DNA of 64,000 nucleotides from the NCBI RefSeq assembly GCF_029255545.1, contig NZ_JANLJJ010000079.1:78255-142254 (forward strand), in the 5' to 3' direction. Made by a program: the position numbers and the translations under genes. Origin of the DNA: Ferrovibrio sp. (GTDB taxonomy: Bacteria; Pseudomonadota; Alphaproteobacteria; Ferrovibrionales; Ferrovibrionaceae). This document shows, piece after piece, positions 1-10,173 of the stretch (its first letter is position 1; each line of letters starts with the position of its first letter). The notes under the pieces were generated by a model that had not been told where the DNA came from, did no database searches, and saw nothing but the letters and a program-made list of their open reading frames with translations.

Positions 1-1212
1 CACCGGCAGGGGCAGGGAAATGGCGCAGAGATCGAAGAAGTTCATAACCGCGGTATTGCGCAGAAGCAGGGTATTGGCGGCGGTGAATGCCTCTTCGCTG
101 GCGGCCAGATCGGCGATTTTCGGCGCCCGGATCGGGGTGGTCGGCAGGATCAGGGCATCCAGGTCGGCCAGAGCGGCGTCCATGGCCCGGATCAGCTCGG
201 CCCGTCGGCGCTGCATAAAAATGTAGTCAGCCGCGGGGATGGCCCGGCCACGCTCGATCCGCCCGCGCACAATGGGGTCGAACTCATCCGGGCGCTTGTC
301 CAATGCCGCGCGATGGACAAAAAAGGCTTCCGAGGCAGCAAAACCGCCTCTGGCGTTCACCGCCTGCATCTCGGCCAGCAGGGGCAGCGGGTGCTCACCC
401 GGCGCGGCACCTGCCTTGCCCAGGCGGTCAATGGCGGTTCCGAAAGCCTGCGCCACCTCAGGTTCCATATTTTCCAGCAAAGGACCACGCGGGATCCCGA
501 GGCGCAGGCCAGCCAGCGGTGCGGGGGTAAGGGGAAGGGGCGTTTCGCCGGCCATCACCGCGTCGGCGAGGGCGCAGTTGGCCACCGTTTGTGCCATCGG
601 GCCGATGCTGTCCAGCGCAAAGGACAGCGGGAAGGCCCCGGCGGTCGGCACCCGGTACTGGCTCGGTTTCAGCCCGACGATGCCGCACATCGCCGCCGGA
701 ATGCGGGTCGAGCCGCCGGTATCCGAGCCGATGGTGATCTCGGCCATGCCATCGGCCACCGAGACGGCGCCGCCCGAGCTGGACCCGCCGGGAATGCGGC
801 TGCGGTCGGCCGGGTTGCCCGGGGTGCCGTAATGCGGGTTGATGCCGACGCCGGAAAAAGCGAATTCGGTCATGTTGGTCTTGCCAATGATCACCGCGCC
901 GGCCTGGCGCAGGCGGGCAATGGCCGGCGCCATGGTCGTGGCCGGGCTGGCATCGCGCAGCAGTTTCGAGCCGGCGGTGGTCGGTTCGCCTGGCATGTCG
1001 AACAGGTCCTTCACCGAGACGATCCGGCCATCCAGCGGGCCCAGCGGCAGGCCCTGCCGGGCCCGGGCATCGGCAGCCTCGGCCTCGGTGCGGGCCCGGT
1101 CGGCATAGAGCCGGGTGAAGGCCCTGCTGCCTTCACCGGCCGGATCCGCGATCCTTGCCAGGCAGGCTTCCAGGCGTTCCCGGGCGGTGGCGGGTTTGGC
1201 GGACGCGGTCAT
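1..1212 (-). CDS. amidase (amidase signature family), C-terminus cut off by window edge
   Basis: Translating the reverse strand from ATG at 1212 gives [23 protein letters not shown]...[20 protein letters not shown]...[43 protein letters not shown], with the Gly/Ser-rich amidase signature. The ORF track omits it because it runs off the edge. Confidence 0.88.
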   Translation of the reverse strand, partial: [404 protein letters not shown]

Positions 1213-1314
1213 CGGGTCGTCTCCGGCTGGGCAAACAGGCAGGGCGCACTATCGCCGATCCGCACCCGGCGGCAAGGCCTAGCGGGCCGCTTTGGCGCGT
1301 TCCATACTCACGCC

Positions 1315-3069
1315 ATGAATTTCGTGCACATCTATGCCCGGGTGCTGGCCCTGCTGAAGCCGGAGCGGCCGCTGGCGATCGTGCTGGCGCTGGCCAATAT
1401 CGGCCTGGCCGGCGTCGGCTTCATTGAGCCGATCCTGTTCGGCCGCATCATCGACGTGCTGTCGAATACGGCTGGCCTGTCGTCCGACGAGAGCTGGGCC
1501 CAGACCATCGAACTGCTGCTGGTCTGGTGCGGCGCCGGTATTGCCGGCATCCTGGCGGGTATCCTGGTTGCCCTGCATGCCGACCGTCTGGCGCATCGTC
1601 GCCGCCTGGCGGCGATGGCGCTGTATTTCGAACACGTCCTCAGCCTGCCGGCCGCGTTCCACAGTGGGACCCATTCCGGCACCCTGCTGAAGATCATGCT
1701 GAATGGCGCCGATAACCTGTTCGGCCTCTGGCTGGCCTTCTTCCGCGAGCATCTCTCGACTTTCGTGGCCGTGCTGGCGCTGCTGCCGTTGTCGCTGTAT
1801 CTCAACTGGCGGCTTGGCCTGTTGCTGATCGGCCTGATCGTGGTGTTCGCCCTGGTCAGCGCCATCGTGGTGGCGAAAACCGAAAAGGCACAGGGTCGTG
1901 TCGAGGCCTATCATTCCGAACTGGCGGCGCGCGCCGGCGATGCGCTGGGCAATGTCGTGCTGGTGCAGAGCTTCGTGCGCCTGGCGCTGGAAGCGCGCGA
2001 CCTGGCCGCGGTGATGGAGCGCCTGCTGAAGGCGCAGTTCCCGGTGCTCAATCTCTGGGCGCTGATGACCGTGCTCAGCCGCATGGCCTCCACCATCACC
2101 ATCATCGCCATTTTCATGCTGGGCAGTTGGCTGCATCTGCACGGCCAGACCAGCGTGGGCGAGATCGTCAGCTTCATGGGCTTTGCCACGATGCTGATCG
2201 GCCGGCTGGAGGCTGCCATGGGCTTCATCAGTCGCATGTTCTTCCAGATGCACAGTTTGGGTGAGTTTTTCCAGGTGCTCGATACCGAGGCTGCCGTGCG
2301 GGACCGACCCGGTGCGCGCGTGGCCGGGCATCTGCGCGGCGATGTTGCTTTCCAGCATGTCACGCTTTCCTACGACGACAAGCGACCGGCGGTGACCGAT
2401 CTCACCTTCGAGGTTGCGGCCGGCAAGACGGTGGCGCTGGTCGGCCCGACCGGCTCTGGCAAAACCTCGTCGATGGCGCTCCTCAGCCGTCTGTGGGACC
2501 CGCAATCGGGCCGCATCCTGATCGACGGCACGGATATTCGCGATTTCACGCTGGAGAGTCTGCGCAGCAATATCGGCGTGGTGTTCCAGGACAGCGCGGT
2601 ATTCCATCGCTCCATAGCGGACAATATCCGCATCGGCCGGCCGGAAGCGAGTGACGCCGAGGTCGAGCAGGCGGCCAGGCTGGCCGAGGCGCACGATTTC
2701 ATCACGCGCCAGAGCCAGGGCTACAACACGCTGGTGGGCGAGCGCGGCGTGAATTTAAGTGGCGGCGAACGCCAGCGACTGGCGATCGCCCGTGCCCTGC
2801 TTAAGAATCCGCCGGTGCTGATTCTCGACGAAGCGACCTCAGCGCTGGATGCCGCCACTGAAGCGCGGATCCAGAAGGCGCTGGATGCCCTGATGCAGAA
2901 CCGCACCACCTTCATTATCGCTCACCGGCTGGCCACGGTGCGCCAGGCCGATCTGATCCTTGTGCTGCAGAATGGCCGTGCGGTGGAGCGCGGTACCTTC
3001 GACGAGCTGGTACAACAGGGTGGTTTGTTCGCTGATCTGGTCCGCACCCAGTTCCAGGGTGCACATTGA
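1315..3069 (+). CDS. ABC exporter, fused permease/ATPase, similar to cyclic beta-glucan exporter NdvA/ChvA
   Basis: Last part of ORF 313..3069, starting MNFVHIYARVLALLKPERPLAIVLALANIGLAGVGFIEPILFGRIIDVL. Walker A GPTGSGKTS, signature LSGGERQRLAIARAL, Walker B LILDEATSALD. The region upstream of 1315 is antisense to the amidase. Confidence 0.85.
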   Translation: MNFVHIYARVLALLKPERPLAIVLALANIGLAGVGFIEPILFGRIIDVLSNTAGLSSDESWAQTIELLLVWCGAGIAGILAGILVALHADRLAHRRRLAAMALYFEHVLSLPAAFHSGTHSGTLLKIMLNGADNLFGLWLAFFREHLSTFVAVLALLPLSLYLNWRLGLLLIGLIVVFALVSAIVVAKTEKAQGRVEAYHSELAARAGDALGNVVLVQSFVRLALEARDLAAVMERLLKAQFPVLNLWALMTVLSRMASTITIIAIFMLGSWLHLHGQTSVGEIVSFMGFATMLIGRLEAAMGFISRMFFQMHSLGEFFQVLDTEAAVRDRPGARVAGHLRGDVAFQHVTLSYDDKRPAVTDLTFEVAAGKTVALVGPTGSGKTSSMALLSRLWDPQSGRILIDGTDIRDFTLESLRSNIGVVFQDSAVFHRSIADNIRIGRPEASDAEVEQAARLAEAHDFITRQSQGYNTLVGERGVNLSGGERQRLAIARALLKNPPVLILDEATSALDAATEARIQKALDALMQNRTTFIIAHRLATVRQADLILVLQNGRAVERGTFDELVQQGGLFADLVRTQFQGAH

Positions 3070-3207
3070 AATCGGTGCCGCGCGTGCGTTCATGGCAGCC
3101 GCGGCGCGGATATCCATAGGGAATATACTTTCCTTGGGATGTCTTTTATCATGCTGCGGCGCATAACCATTCATGCTGGATACTGATCGGGCTGCTTGTC
3201 GCATACC

Positions 3208-4350
3208 ATGCAACGTTTATTGATTGTGATAGGCTCTCTGGAGCGCGGGGGTGCCGAACGTCACTTGGCGCAGGTACTGCCGCAACTGGTACGGCAAGGT
3301 TACGACGTCGAAGTCTATTGCCTGATGCAGAAAGGCGAGCTGGCCCCCGGACTGGAGGCGGCGGGCGTCGGGGTGATCGGCAGGAACTCCCGCCCCAAGC
3401 CTGGCATGCGGCGCCTTTTCGCCTTGGGGCTGAGTGCGTTGATGCTATTCTTCCACCTTCTGATGCGCCGCCCCCACATTGTCCATTTCTTTTTGCCGTC
3501 AGCTTATATCATCGGGGCGCCGATCGCATTGCTGACGTTCTGCCGCATCAAGGTGATGAGCCGCCGTAGCCAGAACAATTATCAGCATAGCTCGCGCTGG
3601 ATCGGCCGGGCGGAGCGGCTGTTGCACAAATGCATGGATGCCGTTGTCGGGAACTCCCTTCCAGTGGTGGCCCAGTTGCGTGACGAGGGCGTTCCTGAAC
3701 ATAAGCTGCATCTTTTGTACAACGGGGTTGATGCCGCCGCTTTCGCCAATCTTCCTGCAAAGGAAACGGTTCGTGGTGAATTGCGCCTCGATGAATCAGC
3801 GCTTGTTCTCGTGATTGTGGCCAATCTGCTGCGGTATAAGGGACACAGCGACCTGCTGGAGGCGCTGGCGATAGCCAAGCCGTCATTGCCGGATAAATGG
3901 GTTCTGCTCTGCGCCGGGCGTGATGACGGGATCGGTTCCCGGCTTGTGGCGCAGGCGGAACAGCTTGGATTGGCCGATCACGTCCGGTTTCTCGGACCAG
4001 TCACCGATATCCCGCGGCTTCTGTCTGCTGCTGATATCGCCCTGCTGACATCGCATGAAGAGGGGTTCTCCAATGCGGTGATCGAGTATATGGCTGTCGG
4101 GCTGCCGGTGATCGTCACGGATGTAGGCGGCAATGCCGAAGCAGTTGATGCGGGCCGCGCCGGCATTGTGGTTCCGCCTCGCCAGCCAGCCGCCCTGGCG
4201 GCCGCGATCAACCGCCTGGCCGGCAATGCCGGAGAATGCCAGGCATTGGGCCGGGCTGCGCAGCAGCGGGTTGCCGAGCATTATTCGCTGGAGGCCTGCG
4301 TGAGCGGGTATCGGGCGATCTATAACAGGCTCACAGGCCGGGCTGGCTGA
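3208..4350 (+). CDS. glycosyltransferase family 4
   Basis: MQRLLIVIGSLERGGAERHLAQVLPQLVRQGYDV...; C-terminal HEEGFSNAVIEYMAVGLPVIVTDVGGNAEAV motif of GT4 (GT-B) enzymes. ATG at 3208 preferred over TTG at 3196. Confidence 0.88.
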   Translation: MQRLLIVIGSLERGGAERHLAQVLPQLVRQGYDVEVYCLMQKGELAPGLEAAGVGVIGRNSRPKPGMRRLFALGLSALMLFFHLLMRRPHIVHFFLPSAYIIGAPIALLTFCRIKVMSRRSQNNYQHSSRWIGRAERLLHKCMDAVVGNSLPVVAQLRDEGVPEHKLHLLYNGVDAAAFANLPAKETVRGELRLDESALVLVIVANLLRYKGHSDLLEALAIAKPSLPDKWVLLCAGRDDGIGSRLVAQAEQLGLADHVRFLGPVTDIPRLLSAADIALLTSHEEGFSNAVIEYMAVGLPVIVTDVGGNAEAVDAGRAGIVVPPRQPAALAAAINRLAGNAGECQALGRAAQQRVAEHYSLEACVSGYRAIYNRLTGRAG

Positions 4351-4377
4351 GAGCCGGCAGGTTTTCCGCTCACGGCC

Positions 4378-4752
4378 TTAGCGCCATACCCGCCGCACCC
4401 GGTCGCCCTCTGGCGGCGCAGGCTCGGCGACCGGCGACGGCGCTGCCGGTTTTGGCGCCGCTTCGCGCACTGCCTGGCGCGCTTCCCAGGCTTTGCGCAG
4501 GGTTTCATGCCCCTCGATGCTCTGTACCGTCAATTCGCATTCGGTGGCGATGGCCTGCATCACCAGGCGGTCGATGCGGTTATAGTTCTTCATCTTCGCG
4601 ATCACGCAGTCTTCCCGGCTGGGCGTTACGCCGGGTACGTAATAACGGTCCTCTCGTCCGGTACTGCCGGGCCGGATCAGCCAGGCTACGGTTCCGAGCA
4701 GCAGCAGAATCACCAATGCACCACCGCTGGCCGCAAGGTGGCGGCGATTCAA
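4378..4752 (-). CDS. hypothetical protein with one N-terminal transmembrane segment
   Basis: MNRRHLAASGGALVILLLLGTVAWLIRPG... followed by a soluble, Pro/Ala-rich C-terminus. The other frames here look less protein-like. Confidence 0.6.
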   Translation of the reverse strand: MNRRHLAASGGALVILLLLGTVAWLIRPGSTGREDRYYVPGVTPSREDCVIAKMKNYNRIDRLVMQAIATECELTVQSIEGHETLRKAWEARQAVREAAPKPAAPSPVAEPAPPEGDRVRRVWR

Positions 4753-4858
4753 CCGGCTGAGAAAGGCGTGCGGCGTGATGGCGTGATCTCCGCGCTGAGG
4801 CTTTCAGCATAACGCGGAATCCCTCGGCGGTGGCAGGGCGTTCCACGGGAGAGTCGGT

Positions 4859-6553
4859 TTATTTTTGCAAAAACGGCAGATTCAGCCCCTGATCCCGGGC
4901 GCATTGCACCGCGATGTCATAGCCGGCATCGGCGTGACGCATCACGCCGGTAGCAGGATCGTTCCACAGCACGCGCTCCAGTCGACGTGCGGCTGCCGGG
5001 GTGCCGTCGGCCACGATCACCACGCCGGCATGTTGCGAGAAACCCATGCCGACGCCGCCGCCGTGGTGCAGCGACACCCAGGTGGCGCCCGAAGCGGTGT
5101 TGAGCAGGGCGTTCAGCAAAGGCCAGTCCGATACGGCATCCGAACCGTCCTTCATCGCCTCCGTTTCGCGGTTCGGGCTGGCGACCGAACCGGAATCGAG
5201 ATGGTCACGGCCGATCACGATGGGGCCTTTCAGCTCGCCCTTGGCGACCATCTCGTTGAAGGCGAGGCCGAGGCGATGACGCTGGCCGAGGCCGACCCAG
5301 CAGATGCGCGCCGGCAGGCCCTGGAAGTGGATGCGTTCGCGCGCCATGTCGAGCCAGGTGTGCAGGTGTGGGTCGTCAGGGATCAGTTCCTTCACCTTGG
5401 CGTCGGTCTTGTAGATATCGTCGGGGTCGCCCGACAGTGCCACCCAGCGGAATGGGCCTATGCCGCGGCAGAATAGCGGCCGGATATAGGCCGGCACGAA
5501 ACCGGGGAAGTCGAAGGCTTCCGTCACGCCCACTTCCTTGGCCATCTGGCGGATGTTGTTACCGTAATCGAAAGTGGGGATACCCATCTTCTGGAAATCG
5601 AGCATGGCGCGCACATGCCCGGCCATCGAGGCTTTTGCGGCCTTTACCACTGCCTGCGGATCGGTTTCCTTGGCGCGTTCCCACCGGTCCAGGCTCCAGC
5701 CGGCCGGCAGATAGCCGTTCAGCGGATCATGGGCGCTGGTCTGGTCGGTCACTGCGTCAGGGCGGATGCCGCGCTTCACCATCTCGGGCAGGATTTCGGC
5801 GGCATTGCCAAGCAGGCCGATGGAAATCGCCTTTCCCGCAATCCTGGCCTCGTCCAGCAAGGCCAGCGCTTCATCGAGACTGCTGGCCTGCTTGTCGAGA
5901 TAGCCGGTGCGCAGCCGCATCTCGATGCGCGAGGGTTGGCATTCAATGGCGATCATCGAAGCGCCGGCCATGGTGGCGGCGAGCGCCTGGGCGCCGCCCA
6001 TGCCGCCGAGTCCGGCAGTGAGGATCCAGCGGCCCTTCAGGCTGCCGCCATAATGCTGGCGGCCCATTTCCACAAAGGTTTCGTAGGTGCCCTGCACGAT
6101 GCCCTGGCTGCCGATATAGATCCATGAACCGGCGGTCATCTGGCCGTACATCATCAGGCCCAGGCGGTCGAGCTCGTTGAAATGCTCCCAGTTGGCCCAG
6201 GCTGGCACCAGATTCGAATTGGCGATGAGTACGCGCGGCGCGTCCTCGTGGGTACGGAACACGCCGACGGGTTTGCCCGACTGCACCAGCAGGGTTTCGT
6301 CAGGTTTGAGCGTAGTGAGCGCCTTCTGGATCTGGTCGAAGGCCTGCCAGTTGCGTGCCGCCCGGCCGATGCCGCCATAGACCACCAGCTCTTCCGGCTT
6401 CTCGGCCACATCGGGGTCAAGATTGTTGCGCATCATGCGGTAGGCGGCCTCGATCTGCCAGTTGCTGGTGTGCAGGTCGTTGCCATGCGGGCTGCGGATG
6501 ACGCGGGAATTGTCGCGGCGAGATGGTGCGGACATGGGGTGCCTCTGACTCAC
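4859..6553 (-). CDS. hutU: urocanate hydratase
   Basis: [80 protein letters not shown]: characteristic urocanase sequence. Start may be 6535. Confidence 0.97.
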   Translation of the reverse strand: MSQRHPMSAPSRRDNSRVIRSPHGNDLHTSNWQIEAAYRMMRNNLDPDVAEKPEELVVYGGIGRAARNWQAFDQIQKALTTLKPDETLLVQSGKPVGVFRTHEDAPRVLIANSNLVPAWANWEHFNELDRLGLMMYGQMTAGSWIYIGSQGIVQGTYETFVEMGRQHYGGSLKGRWILTAGLGGMGGAQALAATMAGASMIAIECQPSRIEMRLRTGYLDKQASSLDEALALLDEARIAGKAISIGLLGNAAEILPEMVKRGIRPDAVTDQTSAHDPLNGYLPAGWSLDRWERAKETDPQAVVKAAKASMAGHVRAMLDFQKMGIPTFDYGNNIRQMAKEVGVTEAFDFPGFVPAYIRPLFCRGIGPFRWVALSGDPDDIYKTDAKVKELIPDDPHLHTWLDMARERIHFQGLPARICWVGLGQRHRLGLAFNEMVAKGELKGPIVIGRDHLDSGSVASPNRETEAMKDGSDAVSDWPLLNALLNTASGATWVSLHHGGGVGMGFSQHAGVVIVADGTPAAARRLERVLWNDPATGVMRHADAGYDIAVQCARDQGLNLPFLQK

Positions 6554-7308
6554 AGGTAGGTGCGTTTCGACGTGCCGTCGGCGCGATAGGAAAAACGGGT
6601 GGCGAAGCGATGCGCGTGGCCGGGATACCAGAGCGTGGCGACCGAGACGATCTGGGCACCCGACCAGGTGCGGCGGCGCAGGCGCAGGCAGGGCTCGCTG
6701 GCAGCCATCTTCAGCAGCTTGCGGATGCGCGTATCCGGCATGGCGGCCTCGACGATATGCTCGACTTCCGAGGCCGGGGCGACGCGCATCAGGAATTCGT
6801 TTGGCGTGACCGCCTCGAAATCCGCCTCCAGATAACCCGGCGCGGTCTGCGGATTGACGAAGCGGTCCTCGACCTGCAGCGGGATGCCGTCGGCCAGATG
6901 CACCAGGACGGAGTGGTAGACGCCGGTGCCGGCATTCAGCCCGAGGTCGCGGGCGGTTTCCGTGGTCGCCTTCTCGGCCTGCAGCAGTTCGACGCGGGCT
7001 GCATGGCGCTGGCCGCGCTCACGGATTTCCTCGGCGATGTTGCGCAGCTCGACCAGGTTGAAGATCGGGCGCTTCTCGGCCACGAACGTGCCGGTGCCCT
7101 GCACGCGGACCAGCAGGCCTTCATGGGTCAGTTCGCGCAAAGCGCGGTTGACGGTCATGCGGCTGACTTTCAGTTGCCGGACCAGGTTGCTTTCCGACGG
7201 CACCTGGTCGCCGGCCCGCCAGTCGCCGGCCTCGATATGCTTGACGATGAATTCCTTGACCCGGCGATAGCGCGGGGTCGGCCCGCTATGCGCGTCTTGC
7301 CCGGTCAT
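6550..7308 (-). CDS. hutC: histidine utilization repressor, GntR family
   Basis: GntR wHTH ([65 protein letters not shown]) with a UTRA-type C-terminus; 4-bp overlap with hutU. Confidence 0.93.
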   Translation of the reverse strand: MTGQDAHSGPTPRYRRVKEFIVKHIEAGDWRAGDQVPSESNLVRQLKVSRMTVNRALRELTHEGLLVRVQGTGTFVAEKRPIFNLVELRNIAEEIRERGQRHAARVELLQAEKATTETARDLGLNAGTGVYHSVLVHLADGIPLQVEDRFVNPQTAPGYLEADFEAVTPNEFLMRVAPASEVEHIVEAAMPDTRIRKLLKMAASEPCLRLRRRTWSGAQIVSVATLWYPGHAHRFATRFSYRADGTSKRTYL

Positions 7309-7348
7309 GTCTTCCTGCCCCTGTCTTGTGGCGGAAGTATAGGTTCAA

Positions 7349-7360
7349 TTGTATATACAA
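7349..7360. promoter_or_regulatory. candidate HutC operator
   Basis: Perfect palindrome TTGTATATACAA in the hutC upstream region, about 40 bp from the hutC start. Resembles the TTGTATxTACAA-type operators described for HutC. Confidence 0.75.
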
Positions 7361-7458
7361 GTCCAGCCGGGTTGTGCCGCTATCCCGCGGCTGCTTCTCG
7401 CATGGCCCGGCGAATCTGTGTAAAACCCCGGTGCAATCCTACCCCTCAAGGCATCCAA

Positions 7459-8349
7459 GTGACCCAGGCCGCCACCCCCTCCCATCCAGCGCTGACCATC
7501 GTGACGGTGACGCATTTCAGCGAGCGCGTGATCGGCGAATGCCTGGCCACCCTGCCGCCGGGCGTGCCGGTGGTGGTGACGGACAATGCCAGCGGGGATG
7601 CGACGCGCGAGATCATCCGCCGCGTGATCCCGGACGCCACGGTCATCGCCAATCCGGTTGGCGTCGGCTTCGGCAATGCCGCCAACCAGGGCCTGGCCCG
7701 CGCGCAGACCGATTTCGTGCTGCTGATCAATCCTGACGCCAAACTGCAGCCGGGTTGTCTGGAGCGGCTGTTCGCCGCCGCCGAGCGGTACCCGAAGGCT
7801 GGCGTGCTGGCGCCGGCGCTGAAGACTCCGGCCGGGGACTGGGAAGTGTCCCATGACGTCGACATGTTTCTCCGCGCCAGCTATCCGCGCCGCCGGCTCG
7901 ATCCTGAGCCCGAGGGCGATATCTGCGCCGATTATGTCTCCGGCGCGGCAATGCTGTTGCGCCGCCAGGCGCTGGATGTGGTGGGCGGCTTCGATCCGGC
8001 GATCTTCCTCTATTATGAGGATGACGATTTCTGCATCCGCCTGCGCAAGGCCGGCTGGACGCTGGTGCGGGTAGCGGATGCAGTGGTCGACCATGTCGGC
8101 GGCGGCTCGATCAGGCGCAGCTGGGACAAGCACTGGGAGAAATTCTGGCATATGGCCTGGTCGCGGCTCTATGTCGAGCGGAAATATCGCGGTTGGGCCG
8201 CTGCCTGGCGCATTGCGCTGCCGGCGCTGTTGCGTTTCGGCGCCAAGGCGCCATTCTACCTGTTGACGGATTTTCGCCAGAAGGGGCTGCGCGATACGGC
8301 CCGCTGGTGTGGCACCTTGGCTTTTCTGCTGGGCATGAAATCGAAATGA
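7459..8349 (+). CDS. glycosyltransferase family 2 (rhamnosyltransferase/WbbL-like)
   Basis: GTG start: (M)[46 protein letters not shown]...[14 protein letters not shown]...[16 protein letters not shown]. Confidence 0.87.
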   Translation: MTQAATPSHPALTIVTVTHFSERVIGECLATLPPGVPVVVTDNASGDATREIIRRVIPDATVIANPVGVGFGNAANQGLARAQTDFVLLINPDAKLQPGCLERLFAAAERYPKAGVLAPALKTPAGDWEVSHDVDMFLRASYPRRRLDPEPEGDICADYVSGAAMLLRRQALDVVGGFDPAIFLYYEDDDFCIRLRKAGWTLVRVADAVVDHVGGGSIRRSWDKHWEKFWHMAWSRLYVERKYRGWAAAWRIALPALLRFGAKAPFYLLTDFRQKGLRDTARWCGTLAFLLGMKSK

Positions 8350-9119
8350 AAGCTGTCATTCTCGCCGGCGGGCGCGGCACGCGCATTGCCGAGGAAAGCA
8401 TCCTGCGACCCAAGCCGATGGTTGAAATCGGCGGGCGGCCGATCCTGTGGCATATCATGAAGATCTATGCGGCCCATGGCATCACCGATTTCGTGATCTG
8501 CCTCGGCTACAAGGGCTACATGATCAAGGAATATTTCGCCAATTACGTGCTGCATGCCGCTGATGTCACCGTCGACCTGGCCGCCAACCGCATCGAATAT
8601 CTGAATGGCGCGCCCGAGCCCTGGCGCGTCACCCTGGTCGAGACCGGCGAGAATACCGAGACCGGCGGCCGCCTGCGGCGGGTCGCCCGCTGGCTGCAGG
8701 GCGAGGATGCCTTCTGTCTGACCTATGGCGACGGCGTCGCCGATATCGATGTGGCGGCGTCAATCGCGTTCCATCGCAAGCATGGCCGGTTGGCCACCAT
8801 GACGGCGGTGAGTCCGCCCGGCCGCTTCGGCGCGCTGACCCTGGCGGGCGACCGGATTACGGGCTTTCAAGAAAAGCCGCGAGGCGATGGTGGCCTGATC
8901 AACGGCGGATTCTTCGTGCTGTCGCCGCGTGTGCTTGACTACATCCCCGACGACACCACCGTCTGGGAACGCATGCCGCTCGAGCGACTGGCAGAGGAAG
9001 ACCAGTTGCGCGCCTTCCGCCATGACGGTTTCTGGCAGCCAATGGATACCGTGCGCGAACGCACGGTGCTGGAGAATCTCTGGGCCACGGGGCAGGCGCC
9101 GTGGAAGACCTGGGCCTGA
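8346..9119 (+). CDS. rfbF: glucose-1-phosphate cytidylyltransferase
   Basis: [64 protein letters not shown]: nucleotidyltransferase of the RfbF type. Confidence 0.95.
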   Translation: MKAVILAGGRGTRIAEESILRPKPMVEIGGRPILWHIMKIYAAHGITDFVICLGYKGYMIKEYFANYVLHAADVTVDLAANRIEYLNGAPEPWRVTLVETGENTETGGRLRRVARWLQGEDAFCLTYGDGVADIDVAASIAFHRKHGRLATMTAVSPPGRFGALTLAGDRITGFQEKPRGDGGLINGGFFVLSPRVLDYIPDDTTVWERMPLERLAEEDQLRAFRHDGFWQPMDTVRERTVLENLWATGQAPWKTWA

Positions 9120-9123
9120 CCTC

Positions 9124-10173
9124 ATGGGCCTGAACCGCGATTTCTGGCGCGGCCGGCGGGTTCTGCTCACCGGGCATACCGGCTTCAAGGGTGCCTGGCT
9201 GGCGCGCTGGCTGCACCGGCTTGGCGCGGAGGTGCACGGCTTTGCCTTGCCGCCCGAGGGTGAGCCCAATCTGAGCCGCCTGCTGGCGACGCCGCTGGCC
9301 GGTGAAACCCTCGCTGACCTGCGCGATGCGCCGGCGGTGGAGCGGGCGCTGCGGGTTGCCGCGCCGGATGTTGTGCTGCATCTGGCGGCCCAGGCCCTGG
9401 TGCCGGCCAGCTACCGTGACCCGCTTGGCACCTGGACCAGCAACGTGATCGGCACGATCAACCTGCTGGAGGCCATGCGGCGCTACGACCGCCCGCTTGC
9501 CGCCCTGATCGTCACCACCGACAAGGTCTATGCCAACGACGAGCGTGGCCTGGCTTTCCCGGAAACCGCGCCGCTGGGTGGCGATGATCCCTATTCGGCG
9601 TCCAAGGCGGCCACCGAGATCGCCGTGCATAGCTGGCGCAAGAGTTTCCTCGGTCAGCGCGTGGCGCTGGCGACGGCACGGGCCGGCAATGTGATCGGCG
9701 GCGGCGACTGGTCGGCCGAACGCCTGATCCCCGATATCGTGCGGGCGGCGCAACGCGGCGAAGCCGTGCTGCTGCGTCGGCCGGAAGCGACGCGCCCGTG
9801 GCAGCATGTGCTCGATCCGCTGTACGGCTATCTGCTTTATGCCGAGGCGCTGTTCGTCCGGCGCGAGTTGCCCGGCGGCCTCAATTTCGGCCCCCTGGAA
9901 GACGAGAAGATCAGCGTCGGGACCATCGCCACGCAACTGACCCAGGCCTTCGACGCGCCGGCCTGGCGTACCGAACCGCAGCCCGCCATCGCCGAGAAGG
10001 GCCAGCTTGGCCTGGATGCGCGTCTGGCTGTGCAGTCGCTTGGCTGGCGGCCGCATTTCAGCACCGCGGCGGCATTGGCCGAGACAGTGAACTGGTACAA
10101 GGACTGGTTGGCGGGCGAAAATCCGGCCGCGATGACCGATCGCCAGATTGCCGCATTCGAGGATCGTTTATGA
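9124..10173 (+). CDS. rfbG: CDP-glucose 4,6-dehydratase
   Basis: MGLNRDFWRGRRVLLTGHTGFKGAWLARWLHRLGAEVHGFALPPEGEPNLSRLL: N-terminus typical of RfbG; SDR YSASK motif; directly follows rfbF. Confidence 0.95.
   Translation: MGLNRDFWRGRRVLLTGHTGFKGAWLARWLHRLGAEVHGFALPPEGEPNLSRLLATPLAGETLADLRDAPAVERALRVAAPDVVLHLAAQALVPASYRDPLGTWTSNVIGTINLLEAMRRYDRPLAALIVTTDKVYANDERGLAFPETAPLGGDDPYSASKAATEIAVHSWRKSFLGQRVALATARAGNVIGGGDWSAERLIPDIVRAAQRGEAVLLRRPEATRPWQHVLDPLYGYLLYAEALFVRRELPGGLNFGPLEDEKISVGTIATQLTQAFDAPAWRTEPQPAIAEKGQLGLDARLAVQSLGWRPHFSTAAALAETVNWYKDWLAGENPAAMTDRQIAAFEDRL

Noticed and set aside
313-1314. N-terminal extension of the ABC exporter ORF
   Set aside because: This part is antisense to the amidase; the exporter's natural start is MNFVHIYARV at 1315.
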